Origin: Chromatiales bacterium 21-64-14
GTDB taxonomy: Bacteria; Pseudomonadota; Gammaproteobacteria; 21-64-14
NCBI GenBank assembly: GCA_002255365.1
Contig: NCBI01000001.1
Location: 186,001-250,000 of the forward strand
Reading direction: 5' to 3'
Length of the DNA: 64,000 nt
Both the position numbers and the translations under genes were made by a program. The first letter of the stretch is position 1. Every line of letters starts with the position of its first letter. Below, piece after piece: positions 45,960-54,697 of this stretch. The notes beneath the pieces were generated by a model, which did no database searches, had not been told where the DNA came from, and was given only the letters and a program-made list of their open reading frames with translations.

Positions 45960-48494
45960 TTAGCGCCGCAGCCGCAGATAGATCTCCGGCAACCGCGCCG
46001 GCAGATCGTCCACATGGTCCAGCACCAGATAGTGCTGGGGGCCGAAGATCGCCGGCAGGTACTCGCGCCCGGCGGGATCCAGGGTCACGCAGAACGGATG
46101 CACGCCCGCGTCCATCGCCTCCTTCATGGCCATGCGCGTGTCCTGGTGCAAGTAGCGCAGGTCGCCCCCGTCATCGTAGTCCGCGGGGCGTCCATCGGAG
46201 AGGATCAGCAACAAGCGCCGATCGGCCGGCGCACTGCGCAATTCGGTGACCGCGTGGCGGATCGCCGCGCCCATCCGACTCGCCAGCCGGCCCCACAGGT
46301 CGGCAATGGCGGCGCGGGTATCGGCGTCGAGCCGCCGGCCGAAGTCCTTGATGCGGTAATACTCCACGCCGTCATGATACTTGGAGGCGAAGCCGCGGAT
46401 CGCGTAGGGATCCCCAACCTCTTCCAGGGCGTCGGCGAACACCAGCAACGCGGCGCGCAGGCGGTCCACCACCTTGCCGCGGCCGCCTTGCACCTGGGCC
46501 ATGATGGACGTGGACAGATCCGCCAGCAGCAGCACCGCCGTGTCGCGCTGGCGCGGGGCCCGGCGCCGGTATACATCGGGGCGGGGCGACCAGCCGGCGC
46601 GCTTCTCGCTCACGTAGCCCACGGTCGCCTCCAGGTCCAATTCGTCCCCGTCGCGCTGACGGCGCAGGGGCGCGAGCCGGCGCGGGCGCTGGCGCTGCAG
46701 GGCACGGCGCAGGCGGCGGCGCAGGCGGGTGGAATCCGCCCACAGGCGTGCGGCACGCTCCGGATCCCGCCCCTCCAGGGACTTCTCCTGGACCCAGGCC
46801 CAGTCCTCCCGGTAGGCCCGTGCCTGGTAGTCCCACTCCGGGTACGCCACCCCCAGGCGATCTGTGGTCCGTGCCACCCCCGGCCCCGTGGACCGCGCCG
46901 GTGCGGGTATGCCGAATCCCGCGCCGCCGCTGCCCCCCAACGCCCGCTGGGCGGCAACCTGCCGGTCCAGCTCCGCCCGGGCCACGGGCGGCTTCTCCCG
47001 TGCCTCCCGGCACCGTTTCCGGGGTGCTGCCGCCGCGCCCGGTTCCGACACCTCCGGCCGCGCGCCGGACGCGGGCGCGGCCCGTGCGTCGCGCGGGTCA
47101 CCGGGATCGGGCGCGTTGGGCCCGCGCCCCGGGAGATAGGCCGCCGCCCGCGCCGCGGCCTGGAGCGGCGGAAAGCCGGGGTCGGTGGTGAGTTCGGCGG
47201 CGATCCGCAACGCGTCCAGCGGGCGGGCACCGGGCTCGACCAGCGGACCGAGCCGGGGATCGAGCGGTGCCTGACCCGACGCGCCGCGCACGGCGGCGCG
47301 CGTGAAGTCGTGGTAGGGGCCCGCGGCGCCGGCGGGCCGGGGCGCGGCGGTGGCCAGGCGGGCTACGCGGGAGAGATAACCGGGGATGCACCGCGCGAGG
47401 CGCGCGTCCACCCGCAGGTCCTCGCAAAGGTCGAATAGCAGGGCGTGGCGGATGCCGGCCGCGTCGCCGGCCGGGAACAGGGCCTCCCAAACGGCGTGGG
47501 CCTCCGGCGCGCCCGCGGCGGTGTGGTACCCGATCCCCGCCGCCAGGCTCAGCGCCTGCGCGGCGTCGGGTGCATAGGTCCCGAAGCGCAGATGACCGGC
47601 GCCATGCAGCACCGCGAGAATCGCCGTCTCCTGGTCCGGAAACTGGGCGGGAAGCCGCAACCGTTCCCCGTCGGTCGCCACCGCCGCGCGCCCCTTCCCC
47701 GGCCGCCAGGGACCTTCCTCCAGGACCAGCGGACCATCGAGCCAGGCGATCAGCAACAGTTGCAACAGGCGACCGCGGCGCCGCGTGGAGAAGCCCGGCA
47801 TGGCCTCCAGGAGGGTATCAACGCTCTCCGGACTTTCCAGCCGGAAGTAGGCCTCTCCGCGCTGGCGCGTGGCGCGCAACACATCGGCGCCGCGCCGCGC
47901 CCAGTGGGCCAGGGCCGTCAGGCCCACCGCCTCGCGGAGGTCCAGGGCCGCACTCAGATAGAGATCCAGCGGTAGCGCCGCCGCCCCGTCCCGGGGTTGC
48001 GCGGGCGCCAGCAGGGCCTCCACCCCGTCCGGTCCGCGGCCCCCCGCGAGGGCCAGAAACGGGCTCGAAAAATAACGCCCGGCGGCGACCGGATCCCGCG
48101 CCAGCCACGGGCGCCCGGCCTCAAACCAGCGCGTCTCCCCGTCGCGGCCCCAGGCGGCACAGACCTGCGCCACCTGGGAAAGGAAACCCTCCACCGCGCT
48201 CCCGGCATCCCGATGGACGGCCAGCGCAGACACCTGGGCCAACCACGGATCAAGGCTGCCGAGTGCGCGGATCAGGCCGGGGCCGGCGTGCAGGAACGCC
48301 TTGCCCGCGGCCCGGTCCCGCAGGAACAACTCGCGCCCGGTCTCCAGCCAGCGCAGCGCCGCTTCCGGGCCGAGCGCTTGCACTTCCGGGAGTCCCGCGT
48401 GGGCCGCGCGGTGGGCCACGAAACTGATGGTCTCGAGATCCGCCAACACCTGGGCGATGGCGGCCTGCACCCCGGTCGGCGGGGCCGCCGTCAT
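45960..48494 (-). CDS. cbbO: CbbO-type von Willebrand factor A protein (RuBisCO activase partner)
   Basis: The 844-residue protein has a large helical N-terminal region, a low-complexity Pro/Ala/Arg linker (about 440-530), and a C-terminal VWA domain with the MIDAS motif DLSTS (in VLLLADLSTSIM), plus ILSDGRPADYDD. CbbO pairs with the AAA+ ATPase CbbQ to remodel inhibited RuBisCO; the VWA domain binds RuBisCO. NorD, its close relative, works with NorQ on nitric oxide reductase, but no nor genes are nearby. It follows cbbQ by 33 bases. No RuBisCO gene is in the window, so this pair is unlinked or the cbb genes lie outside. Confidence 0.88.
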   Translation of the reverse strand: MTAAPPTGVQAAIAQVLADLETISFVAHRAAHAGLPEVQALGPEAALRWLETGRELFLRDRAAGKAFLHAGPGLIRALGSLDPWLAQVSALAVHRDAGSAVEGFLSQVAQVCAAWGRDGETRWFEAGRPWLARDPVAAGRYFSSPFLALAGGRGPDGVEALLAPAQPRDGAAALPLDLYLSAALDLREAVGLTALAHWARRGADVLRATRQRGEAYFRLESPESVDTLLEAMPGFSTRRRGRLLQLLLIAWLDGPLVLEEGPWRPGKGRAAVATDGERLRLPAQFPDQETAILAVLHGAGHLRFGTYAPDAAQALSLAAGIGYHTAAGAPEAHAVWEALFPAGDAAGIRHALLFDLCEDLRVDARLARCIPGYLSRVARLATAAPRPAGAAGPYHDFTRAAVRGASGQAPLDPRLGPLVEPGARPLDALRIAAELTTDPGFPPLQAAARAAAYLPGRGPNAPDPGDPRDARAAPASGARPEVSEPGAAAAPRKRCREAREKPPVARAELDRQVAAQRALGGSGGAGFGIPAPARSTGPGVARTTDRLGVAYPEWDYQARAYREDWAWVQEKSLEGRDPERAARLWADSTRLRRRLRRALQRQRPRRLAPLRRQRDGDELDLEATVGYVSEKRAGWSPRPDVYRRRAPRQRDTAVLLLADLSTSIMAQVQGGRGKVVDRLRAALLVFADALEEVGDPYAIRGFASKYHDGVEYYRIKDFGRRLDADTRAAIADLWGRLASRMGAAIRHAVTELRSAPADRRLLLILSDGRPADYDDGGDLRYLHQDTRMAMKEAMDAGVHPFCVTLDPAGREYLPAIFGPQHYLVLDHVDDLPARLPEIYLRLRR

Positions 48495-48527
48495 GGGCGC
48501 GCCGGACGCGGACCGGGACCCGCCGCG

Positions 48528-49406
48528 CTATGCGGAAGGCGCGGTAGACCCATCGGCCCGGTCCGCAGGGAACTGGGCGGCGAAGATCTCCTCCAGTGCC
48601 GCCGCCAGTTCCGGGTCATCGGTCAAGGGGTGGACCATGGCGGCGCGGCATGCATCCAAGGGCGGCAGGCCGGCCTGGATGAGTTGCGCCGCGTACACCA
48701 GGGAGCGCGTGGAAGTGGCCTCCTCCAGGCCGTGATCCTTGAGCCGCCGGGCGCTGCGCCCGGCCGCCACCAGGGACTGGACCAGGCCCGGGTCCAGATC
48801 GCCGACCTCCCGCGCCACGATCTCACGCTCCAGTTCCTCCGCGGGATAGTCGAACCGGATGCCCACGAAACGCTGTTTGGTCGAGGGCTTGAGGTCTTTG
48901 AGCACGGTCTGATAACCGGGGTTGTAGGAAATCACCAGCATGAAGTCCGCATGCGCTTCGATCATCTGGCTCTTCTTCTCGAGGGGCAACTGGCGCCGAT
49001 GATCCGTGAGCGGGTGAATGACCACGGTGGTGTCGGTGCGCGCTTCCACCACCTCATCCAGGTAGCAGATGGCGCCTTCCTTCACCGCGCGGGTCAGGGG
49101 GCCGTCCTGCCAGACCGTGGCATCTCCTTCCAACAGAAAGCGCCCCACCAGGTCCGAACTGGTCAGATCCTCGTGGCAGGCGACGGTGACCAGCGGCCGT
49201 CCCAGGCGATGGGCCATGTGTTCCAGGAAACGGGTCTTGCCACACCCAGTGGGGCCCTTGAGCATGACGGGAAGGCGCTGCGCGTAGGCGGCAGAGAACA
49301 AGGCCACCTCGTTCGCCTGGGGCAGATAGAACGGGGCGTCTCCGGCCTGCGGCGCGCGCACCGCGTCCTGTTCCACACCCCGGATCCGGTCCAGCAATCG
49401 TTTCAC
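48528..49406 (-). CDS. cbbQ: CbbQ-type AAA+ ATPase (MoxR class)
   Basis: The 292-residue protein has the CbbQ/NorQ order: [24 protein letters not shown], Walker A GPTGCGKT (51-58), [21 protein letters not shown], Walker B-like [16 protein letters not shown] and an arginine-containing C-terminal helical domain. CbbQ forms hexamers with CbbO and uses ATP to remove inhibitory sugar phosphates from RuBisCO. It is the first gene of a run cbbQ-cbbO-HDAC-AKR on the minus strand. The gene diverges from the 106-residue unknown gene. Confidence 0.92.
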   Translation of the reverse strand: MKRLLDRIRGVEQDAVRAPQAGDAPFYLPQANEVALFSAAYAQRLPVMLKGPTGCGKTRFLEHMAHRLGRPLVTVACHEDLTSSDLVGRFLLEGDATVWQDGPLTRAVKEGAICYLDEVVEARTDTTVVIHPLTDHRRQLPLEKKSQMIEAHADFMLVISYNPGYQTVLKDLKPSTKQRFVGIRFDYPAEELEREIVAREVGDLDPGLVQSLVAAGRSARRLKDHGLEEATSTRSLVYAAQLIQAGLPPLDACRAAMVHPLTDDPELAAALEEIFAAQFPADRADGSTAPSA

Positions 49407-49524
49407 GGCGGTAAGGTCCTGGTTGGGCTTCCCACCGGCCCGGTCAGGGAAACCGGGCGAGCGTCCACCGACGCGCCGATTCCCGCGCGTCGAGGAACGG
49501 TGGCGTAGCTAAATGGTACCGGAC

Positions 49525-49553
49525 GTGACTATATCATGCCCCGCTAATATAAT
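49525..49553 (+). promoter_or_regulatory. Candidate sigma-70 promoter of the 106-aa gene
   Basis: GTGACT (49525-49530, four of six -35 bases) is followed by a 17-base spacer and a perfect TATAAT (49548-49553). Transcription would start near 49560, leaving about 33 bases of leader with AGGA eight bases before the ATG at 49593. Confidence 0.65.
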
Positions 49554-49592
49554 CGGCGAACCACGCAATAATGGCCGCACAGGAACCAGACC

Positions 49593-49913
49593 ATGCAACC
49601 GCTGGTAAAGCAGATCAAATTGAACAACGTCCAGTATCACCTGAACCGGGACCCGGAGTTCTACCGTCGAACCCCCGACCAGGAGTTCCGGGTACAGGCC
49701 TTCCTGGATGGAAGCGGTACCGTGGATGTGCAGTTCGAAGCGGAAGACCGGACCCTGTGCGAGACCCGGATCCCATTGCCGGGGATGTTCGACTGCCGTT
49801 TCCGGTTCGACACGCCAGGCACCCGTATCGGCACCCTGACCATCACCCAGGGCGACGAGACCCGGCGGCGCGAGATCCGGCTGGACGTGAACGAACACCA
49901 CTGGATCGGGTAA
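49593..49913 (+). CDS. Hypothetical protein, 106 aa
   Basis: The family is not recognised. The predicted protein is beta-rich and hydrophilic with no signal or membrane segment (QIKLNNVQYHLNRDPEF, FRVQAFLDGSGTVDVQFEAED, RIGTLTITQGDETRR), resembling a small beta-sandwich. A strong candidate promoter and an AGGA ribosome site precede the ATG. It is flanked by cbbQ (divergent) and the 172-residue gene (convergent), so no operon partner is evident. Confidence 0.75.
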   Translation: MQPLVKQIKLNNVQYHLNRDPEFYRRTPDQEFRVQAFLDGSGTVDVQFEAEDRTLCETRIPLPGMFDCRFRFDTPGTRIGTLTITQGDETRRREIRLDVNEHHWIG

Positions 49914-49946
49914 CCCAGCGTCGTGGGCAACCGCGGGGGTCAGGCC

Positions 49947-50465
49947 TCAGGAGAGCGTCTGTCGCCCCCGCAGGTACAGCTCGTCGGCCTTGGCCTCGTC
50001 CACCGTCAGTCGGATAACCTTGCGACAGGCGTCCAGGCAACTGCGTAGACCCTCGTCGGTATCGGGGGCCGCGCGCAACTTTTTGATGACCTTGTCGCCA
50101 TCGGCACCCAGAATCTCCGTGGCCACCTGAATCAAGCGGTCCTTCTTCGCCGCCGCGCCCGGCGTGGCGGCCCCGCTCGCAGCCGAATCCCCAGGGTCGG
50201 CGCGTGCCGCCGGAGACTGAATCGGCGCGGATACCACCGCGCCGGCGCCCCCCCCCACCGGCTCCACGTACCCGGCGTGGAGCAGTTCCTCCAGGACGTC
50301 GGCGAGATCCGCCATCCCGGCACTCTTCGACTGAAGGTCTGCAACCGTCGATTTGCCGTCCACGAGGATCAGGACCCGGCGCTGCTTAAACGCCAAGCCT
50401 GCGCTACGACGCTCGATTTCGTCCTTGCCCTTAGTCGTCTTGACGAAGGTGGTTTTGATATCCAT
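49947..50465 (-). CDS. Hypothetical protein, 172 aa
   Basis: The N-terminal half (about 1-70) looks like a winged-helix-type fold (EIERRSAGLAFKQRRVLILVDGKSTVADLQSKSAGMADLADVLEELLHAGYVEP), followed by an Ala/Gly/Pro-rich linker and a helical C-terminal part with two Cys (CLDACRKVIRL). It lacks a signal peptide. It starts 31 bases after the 99-residue membrane protein gene and shares its sigma-28-like promoter, so a role near motility or surface sensing is inference. Confidence 0.75.
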   Translation of the reverse strand: MDIKTTFVKTTKGKDEIERRSAGLAFKQRRVLILVDGKSTVADLQSKSAGMADLADVLEELLHAGYVEPVGGGAGAVVSAPIQSPAARADPGDSAASGAATPGAAAKKDRLIQVATEILGADGDKVIKKLRAAPDTDEGLRSCLDACRKVIRLTVDEAKADELYLRGRQTLS

Positions 50466-50496
50466 GGTATCGCGTCGGGCTCCGAATGTGGTCCGC

Positions 50497-50796
50497 TTAC
50501 TCGGTCAGTTCCTGGATGATCGTGTAGATCAACTTTACCGTGATGGTGACGTAGATGGCACCACCGAGGAATACGAATGAGACGATCATGCGCAGGATCT
50601 GGTCCGGGATCCGGTTGAAAAACGGCAGGGCCATATAGCCGACGGTGAACATCGCCACCAGCAGAATGACGATATTCCACTTGCTTCCGACCACGCCGCC
50701 GGGGATCTGGCTCTTCAAGGAGACCACCATCCACATGCAGTACAACATGGTAGCAATCGCGATCGTGATGACGACCGTAACGGGATCGAATTCCAT
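50497..50796 (-). CDS. Small three-helix membrane protein, 99 aa
   Basis: The family is not recognised. Three hydrophobic segments span about 7-27, 42-60 and 68-92; the loop after the first holds SQIPGGVVGSKWN. A strong AAGGAG ribosome site precedes the ATG. The gene has a sigma-28-like promoter (50847-50873) about 50 bases upstream and is followed by the 172-residue gene, so the pair may be expressed with flagellar class 3 genes. Confidence 0.8.
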   Translation of the reverse strand: MEFDPVTVVITIAIATMLYCMWMVVSLKSQIPGGVVGSKWNIVILLVAMFTVGYMALPFFNRIPDQILRMIVSFVFLGGAIYVTITVKLIYTIIQELTE

Positions 50797-50846
50797 TGCC
50801 CTTCTCCTTTAGGTAAGACAATGCACTTGCAGATCAAGCCACTAAT

Positions 50847-50873
50847 AGATCGGCCAGGACGGAATAATCTTTA
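50847..50873 (-). promoter_or_regulatory. Candidate sigma-28 (FliA) promoter of the 99-aa/172-aa gene pair
   Basis: On the minus strand TAAAGATT (50873-50866) matches the E. coli sigma-28 -35 consensus TAAAGTTT at seven of eight positions, the spacer is exactly 11 bases, and GCCGATCT (50854-50847) matches GCCGATAA at six of eight. The leader to the ATG at 50796 would be about 45 bases. It is the best promoter match in the window. Confidence 0.68.
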
Positions 50874-50957
50874 AAGGGCGGGGGAAATCAGGGCGGGAGG
50901 GCGGGAACCGAGGCCACCGGGGGGCTACGGCGGGCCGGGAAACCGTCTCCAGGGGCG

Positions 50958-51356
50958 TCAGGCGGAATCCCCGCCCCAACGGTATTGCTCCAGGAACCGT
51001 GGCAACATGGCCAGGATCTCATCCCGGTCGAAGAACCGGTCGGCCCGGGACAACCGCATTTCATCCCGGACGTCCTCGTCGCCGCCGAAACAGAACACTG
51101 GGGTATTGATCTGGTGCCGGAGACGCAGTTCCCGGATCACATCCAGGGGATCGAAGGCATCCACCTCGTCCAAGTCCAACAGAAGAAAGCGGTAGAGCAA
51201 CACCGCGTTCCAGTCGCCCACCGCCTCCAGATCCGTAATCAGCACCATCTCCCAGCCGGCGGGCACGACCGCCTGGAAGGCCGTCAATAATTCGTCGTCC
51301 TGGGTCATGACCAGGAAACGGCGCCGCAAGCGGTCGTCCACCGTGGGTCCCGTCAT
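50958..51356 (-). CDS. Receiver-like (possibly degenerate) 132-aa protein
   Basis: The protein looks like a receiver-type alpha/beta fold: FLVMTQDDELLTAFQAV, LYRFLLLDLDEVDAFDPLDVIRELR, NTPVFCFGGDEDVRDEMRLSRADRFFDRDEIL. An Asp pair near LLLDLDEVD sits where a phospho-acceptor would be, but the first strand motif (TQDDE) and the late Lys are not standard. The ATG at 51356 overlaps the lipoate-ligase-like gene stop (51353) by four bases. It may be an adaptor or regulator of that protein; function unknown. Confidence 0.68.
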   Translation of the reverse strand: MTGPTVDDRLRRRFLVMTQDDELLTAFQAVVPAGWEMVLITDLEAVGDWNAVLLYRFLLLDLDEVDAFDPLDVIRELRLRHQINTPVFCFGGDEDVRDEMRLSRADRFFDRDEILAMLPRFLEQYRWGGDSA

Positions 51357-52387
51357 CCGTGCTCCTGGTCCAGGGTTCGCACCGCCATCTCCTCGATCCG
51401 TTCGGCCAGCGGCTCCACTGCGCCCACACCCCGCAGCGAGCCCCAGGCCACCGCCCCGCGCCCTGGGGCCCAGGCGCCGCGCAATTCCTGCCCGGACGCC
51501 TCTTCTGCCACGCCTTCGGACCATACCCGAAGCCGAACGATGAGACCGTCCCGCAACACCAGCCGGACCCGGCCGAGGGTCCCGAAGTCCCGCTCCAGCA
51601 GGTAAACCCCATGGCGGATCTTGATCCCGTCCACGACCCGCCGGCGACCGCCAGCGCCGTGGGGCTCCGCCAGCTCCATGCGGGCCTCCGGGAGCGCAGC
51701 CCGTTCCACCGCAGTGAGCGCTCCGGGCGTCAGCCGCCAACCCAAGTGCTTGGTGACGTGGCCACGGAACCGCGCCTCCAGCTCGCCGGCGTCCGGTAGC
51801 GGGGCGTGGGTGGCCCAGTCAGTCATGCCCGCATCCAATTCGTCCCGCAGCCAGCCTCGGAAGCCATCGTTCGGAACCCGGATCAGCGCCGCGAACGCCG
51901 CACGCGGGAAGCGCAGCAGGAAACTCGCCCCAAACACTTCGGCACCCTGGAGGGTAGCGGCGCCGCTACCCAGGATCTTACGCCCCGCTACCCACACGTC
52001 TCCGACGCCGGCACGCTCAGCGGGTATACCGAAGGATCGCAGGGTCGCCGTCGCAGGGGCCAGGCACTGGTCGAAGAACCGCCCCCGCTGGCCGGCGCCC
52101 CGGAGGCGCGGCACAACGAACACGAAACACCACTGATCCGGATCCACCAGGACGGCACCCCCACCCAGGGGGCGGCGTTCCACCGCCACCTCCCGGGCGC
52201 GGCACGCCGCCAGGTCCAACTCCAGCGCGGGATCCTGGCTGGCACCCAGCGACACGTGGGCCCGATCGCAGCGTGCCCACAGCACCACCGGGCGGACGTG
52301 AGTGGGAGACTGGTCCCCGAGCGCCTGACAGCAGGCGTAGAGTTCCGGTGGCGTGACCCCGTCCAGGCGAATCCAGCGGGCATCCAT
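51353..52387 (-). CDS. Lipoate-protein ligase A-like protein (BPL_LplA_LipB family)
   Basis: The 344-residue protein has the lipoate/octanoate ligase signatures: ERRPLGGGAVLVDPDQWCF (residues 70-88, RR...GGGAV) and VGDVWVAGRKILGSGAATLQGAEVFGASFLLRF with catalytic Lys137 in GRKILGSG. A C-terminal region (about 220-310) contains IKIRHGVYLLERDFGTLGRVRL, similar to the accessory domain of bacterial LplA. It is distinct from the sLpl(AB) ligase at 62.3-63.4 kb and differs from it in the sequence around the GGG loop. Substrate protein and acyl group are unknown. It is co-transcribed with a 135-residue protein (12-base gap) and the receiver-like protein (overlap). Confidence 0.82.
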   Translation of the reverse strand: MDARWIRLDGVTPPELYACCQALGDQSPTHVRPVVLWARCDRAHVSLGASQDPALELDLAACRAREVAVERRPLGGGAVLVDPDQWCFVFVVPRLRGAGQRGRFFDQCLAPATATLRSFGIPAERAGVGDVWVAGRKILGSGAATLQGAEVFGASFLLRFPRAAFAALIRVPNDGFRGWLRDELDAGMTDWATHAPLPDAGELEARFRGHVTKHLGWRLTPGALTAVERAALPEARMELAEPHGAGGRRRVVDGIKIRHGVYLLERDFGTLGRVRLVLRDGLIVRLRVWSEGVAEEASGQELRGAWAPGRGAVAWGSLRGVGAVEPLAERIEEMAVRTLDQEHG

Positions 52388-52399
52388 GGCGCGCTGGCG

Positions 52400-52807
52400 T
52401 CACTCCTCCCCGGGCGGCGAGCCGTCCGGGGTATCCTGCGCGAAGAAATGCCCGAAGTAGAAGTCCCGCTGACGAAGCTCCTGGTAAAGCGCGGCCCGCT
52501 CGCGCACGCCCTGTTCGATGACCTTGGCCAACGCGGCCGCCTGGTCGCCATCGACGATGTGCATGTGTCCCATCAGATCCTCATCGGGCTCCAGAAAGTG
52601 GGCCGCCAGTTCGTCCGGGTATGCCACATAGGCCAGATAGGCCTTGCACTCCGCGTCCTCACTATCCAGGGGCTGCAGGGTCAATTTGCCCAACCAGGCG
52701 AGACGCGCCACTTGGTTGAACTGCCAGATGTCGAACTTCTTGCCCTTCTTGTACTTGTTCAGTTCGTTCCGGATTTCACCCAGGTTGGTAACCTTGAGAG
52801 ACTTCAT
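52400..52807 (-). CDS. Hypothetical protein, 135 aa
   Basis: The family is not recognised. The protein starts MKSLKVTNLGEIRNELNKYKKGKKF and has aromatic-rich segments (YLAYVAYPDELAAHFLEPDEDLMGHMHI, RQRDFYFGHFFAQ) with several His residues; no signal or membrane segment. The ATG at 52807 is chosen because the longer frame is not protein-like. It precedes the lipoate-ligase-like gene by 12 bases, so it is probably a partner. Confidence 0.72.
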   Translation of the reverse strand: MKSLKVTNLGEIRNELNKYKKGKKFDIWQFNQVARLAWLGKLTLQPLDSEDAECKAYLAYVAYPDELAAHFLEPDEDLMGHMHIVDGDQAAALAKVIEQGVRERAALYQELRQRDFYFGHFFAQDTPDGSPPGEE

Positions 52808-52922
52808 GGGCGTGGTTCCACCGTGAAAACGAGGAGGAGACCCATTGTCGTCCATACCCGGGGAGAAGAAAACCACCATTGCGGCGGGAGATTGACAGGC
52901 ATCACCTGGCCCCATACCGGCC

Positions 52923-52931
52923 TGATATACT
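52923..52931 (+). promoter_or_regulatory. Candidate extended -10 promoter for the FadL-like gene
   Basis: TG-A-TATACT (52923-52931) is an extended -10 element with five of six TATAAT bases. The only clear -35 box upstream, TTGACA at 52892-52897, lies 28 bases away, too far to pair with it, so recognition would rely on the TG motif. The leader to the ATG at 53035 would be about 95 bases. Confidence 0.4.
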
Positions 52932-53034
52932 AGTAGTAACCATGATAAGCCTGTAACGGTCCGGGCGGGGGGATTCCGTTTGCGCCCGGCCCCGCTAACC
53001 GGCGGATACGCCGCCTGCCCATGGAGGATGCCCG

Positions 53035-54399
53035 ATGCCCATCCGCAGCACCCGTATCGTCTCCTGTCTGGTCGCCCTGGGGTGCCTCTCCGCCGGCCCG
53101 GTCCAGGCCTCGGGCTTCGCCATTACTGAACAGAGCGGCAGCGGCATGGGCAACGCCTTCGCCGGCGCCGCGGCCAGCGCCCAGGACGCCAGCACCATCT
53201 TCTTCAATCCCGCCGGCATGACCTTCCTGCCGGACCACCAGGTGGTATTCGGAACCCACGTGATCTCCCCGAGCGCGGAATTCAGCGGCACCGCCGCCAA
53301 CAGCCCCGCGTTCGGCGGGCTTCCGATTACTGGCGGCAACGGTGGTGACGCAGCGCTGATCGGGGTCGTGCCCAACCTATATCTGGAGAGCGCGCTGGCA
53401 GACCACCGGTGGCGGGTCGGGTTGGGGATCAACGCACCGTTTGGGCTGCGCACCGATTACCCCGAGAGTTGGAAAGGCCGTTACCAAGCCGTGAAAACGG
53501 AGCTGACCACGATCAATATCAACCCGGCCGTCGCGTTTCAAGCCACCGACCGGTTGTCCATTGGGGCCGGGCTCGACGTCATGTATGCGGACGCCACGCT
53601 CACTAATGCGGTGGATAACTCGGCCATCTGCCTGGGCCTCCAGGCGCAGGGGAAATTCCCCGCGGGAACCTGCGCTGCGTTCGGTCTGGCCAACCCCGGG
53701 AGCCCCGGGACCGACGGCTTCGCGCGGGTGTCGGGAAACAACTGGGCACTCGGTTACAACCTGGGAGTCTTGTACGCCCTCACCCCGGACACGCGACTGG
53801 GCCTGCACTACCGCTCCAAGGTCCACCAGACCCTGAGTGGCAACGCCGAATTTTCCGGCATGCCAGGCTTGTTCACGGCCAATGGCTTGTTTGTGAACAG
53901 CCCCGCCACGGCGGAGGTAACCCTCCCGGAAACCGTTTCCGCCAGCGTGTTCCACACAATCAATCGCGAGTGGGCGGTAATGGCCGACGCCACCTGGACC
54001 CATTGGGCCCGGTTCGACAACCTCGTGGTGCAATACGATACGGGCGCACAGGGTCCAACGGTACAGCCGGAACAGTGGCAAAACACCTGGCGCTACTCCG
54101 TGGGGGCGAACTATCGCTACAGCGACGCACTGACCCTGCGCACCGGTATCGCCTACGACCAGACGCCAATCCAAAGCCCGCAACTGCGCACGCCCCGGAT
54201 CCCCGACGCGACCCGGCGCTGGGTGGCGGTGGGCGCCAGCTATCACTATAGCCCGCGAGTCACCATCGAACTCGCGTACGCGCATCTGTTTGTCAGCAAC
54301 ACCTCGATCAACCATACGGACTCCCTGGGACACACGCTCACTGGCTCCTATAGTTCCGAGGTCAACCTGCTCAGCGGCCAAGTGAACTGGGCGTTCTGA
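53035..54399 (+). CDS. FadL-family outer membrane transport protein
   Basis: The 454-residue porin has a signal peptide (about 1-24, ending VQA), then the FadL N-terminal hatch (SGFAITEQSGSGMGNAFAGAAASAQDASTIFFNPAGMTFL with the NPAGM motif) and a beta-barrel ending in Phe (QVNWAF). Family members carry hydrophobic compounds such as fatty acids or aromatics across the outer membrane. GGAGG precedes the ATG by seven bases. It diverges from the lipoate-ligase-like operon. Confidence 0.93.
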   Translation: MPIRSTRIVSCLVALGCLSAGPVQASGFAITEQSGSGMGNAFAGAAASAQDASTIFFNPAGMTFLPDHQVVFGTHVISPSAEFSGTAANSPAFGGLPITGGNGGDAALIGVVPNLYLESALADHRWRVGLGINAPFGLRTDYPESWKGRYQAVKTELTTININPAVAFQATDRLSIGAGLDVMYADATLTNAVDNSAICLGLQAQGKFPAGTCAAFGLANPGSPGTDGFARVSGNNWALGYNLGVLYALTPDTRLGLHYRSKVHQTLSGNAEFSGMPGLFTANGLFVNSPATAEVTLPETVSASVFHTINREWAVMADATWTHWARFDNLVVQYDTGAQGPTVQPEQWQNTWRYSVGANYRYSDALTLRTGIAYDQTPIQSPQLRTPRIPDATRRWVAVGASYHYSPRVTIELAYAHLFVSNTSINHTDSLGHTLTGSYSSEVNLLSGQVNWAF

Positions 54400-54638
54400 C
54401 GCACGTTTGCAGCGCCGATGGACCTGGGGAATAAGTCGAATTCACAATAATAAACAACCTATTAATGGCACGCGACCACCCCGGGACCAGGGCCGACTAC
54501 GGTGCGCCGGCGAGGACCCGATCTCCCGTCTGCCGGCTACTCAGAGGGTGCAGGGAATCCCTTTGCCACGCCCCGGTTCTGTGATACTTTTCCCGCACGG
54601 GGACGGTCGCCGACCCTGTCATTACAAAAGCTTAGAAA

Positions 54639-54658
54639 CCATCCCACGACCGGGATGG
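54639..54658 (+). other. Hairpin in the leader of the 318-aa exported protein gene
   Basis: CCATCCC (54639-54645) and GGGATGG (54652-54658) form a perfect 7-bp stem with a six-base loop, 39 bases before the ATG. No T-run follows, so it is not a typical terminator. It may stabilise the mRNA or control translation. The rest of the 298-base gap after the FadL gene shows nothing assignable. Confidence 0.4.
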
Positions 54659-54697
54659 CGTTATTACTAATGAGCGTGTGCAATGGAGGAGACAACA

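Noticed and set aside
52892..52897. Perfect TTGACA upstream of the FadL-like gene
   Set aside because: Its distance of 28 bases to the only good -10 is too large for a standard sigma-70 promoter.
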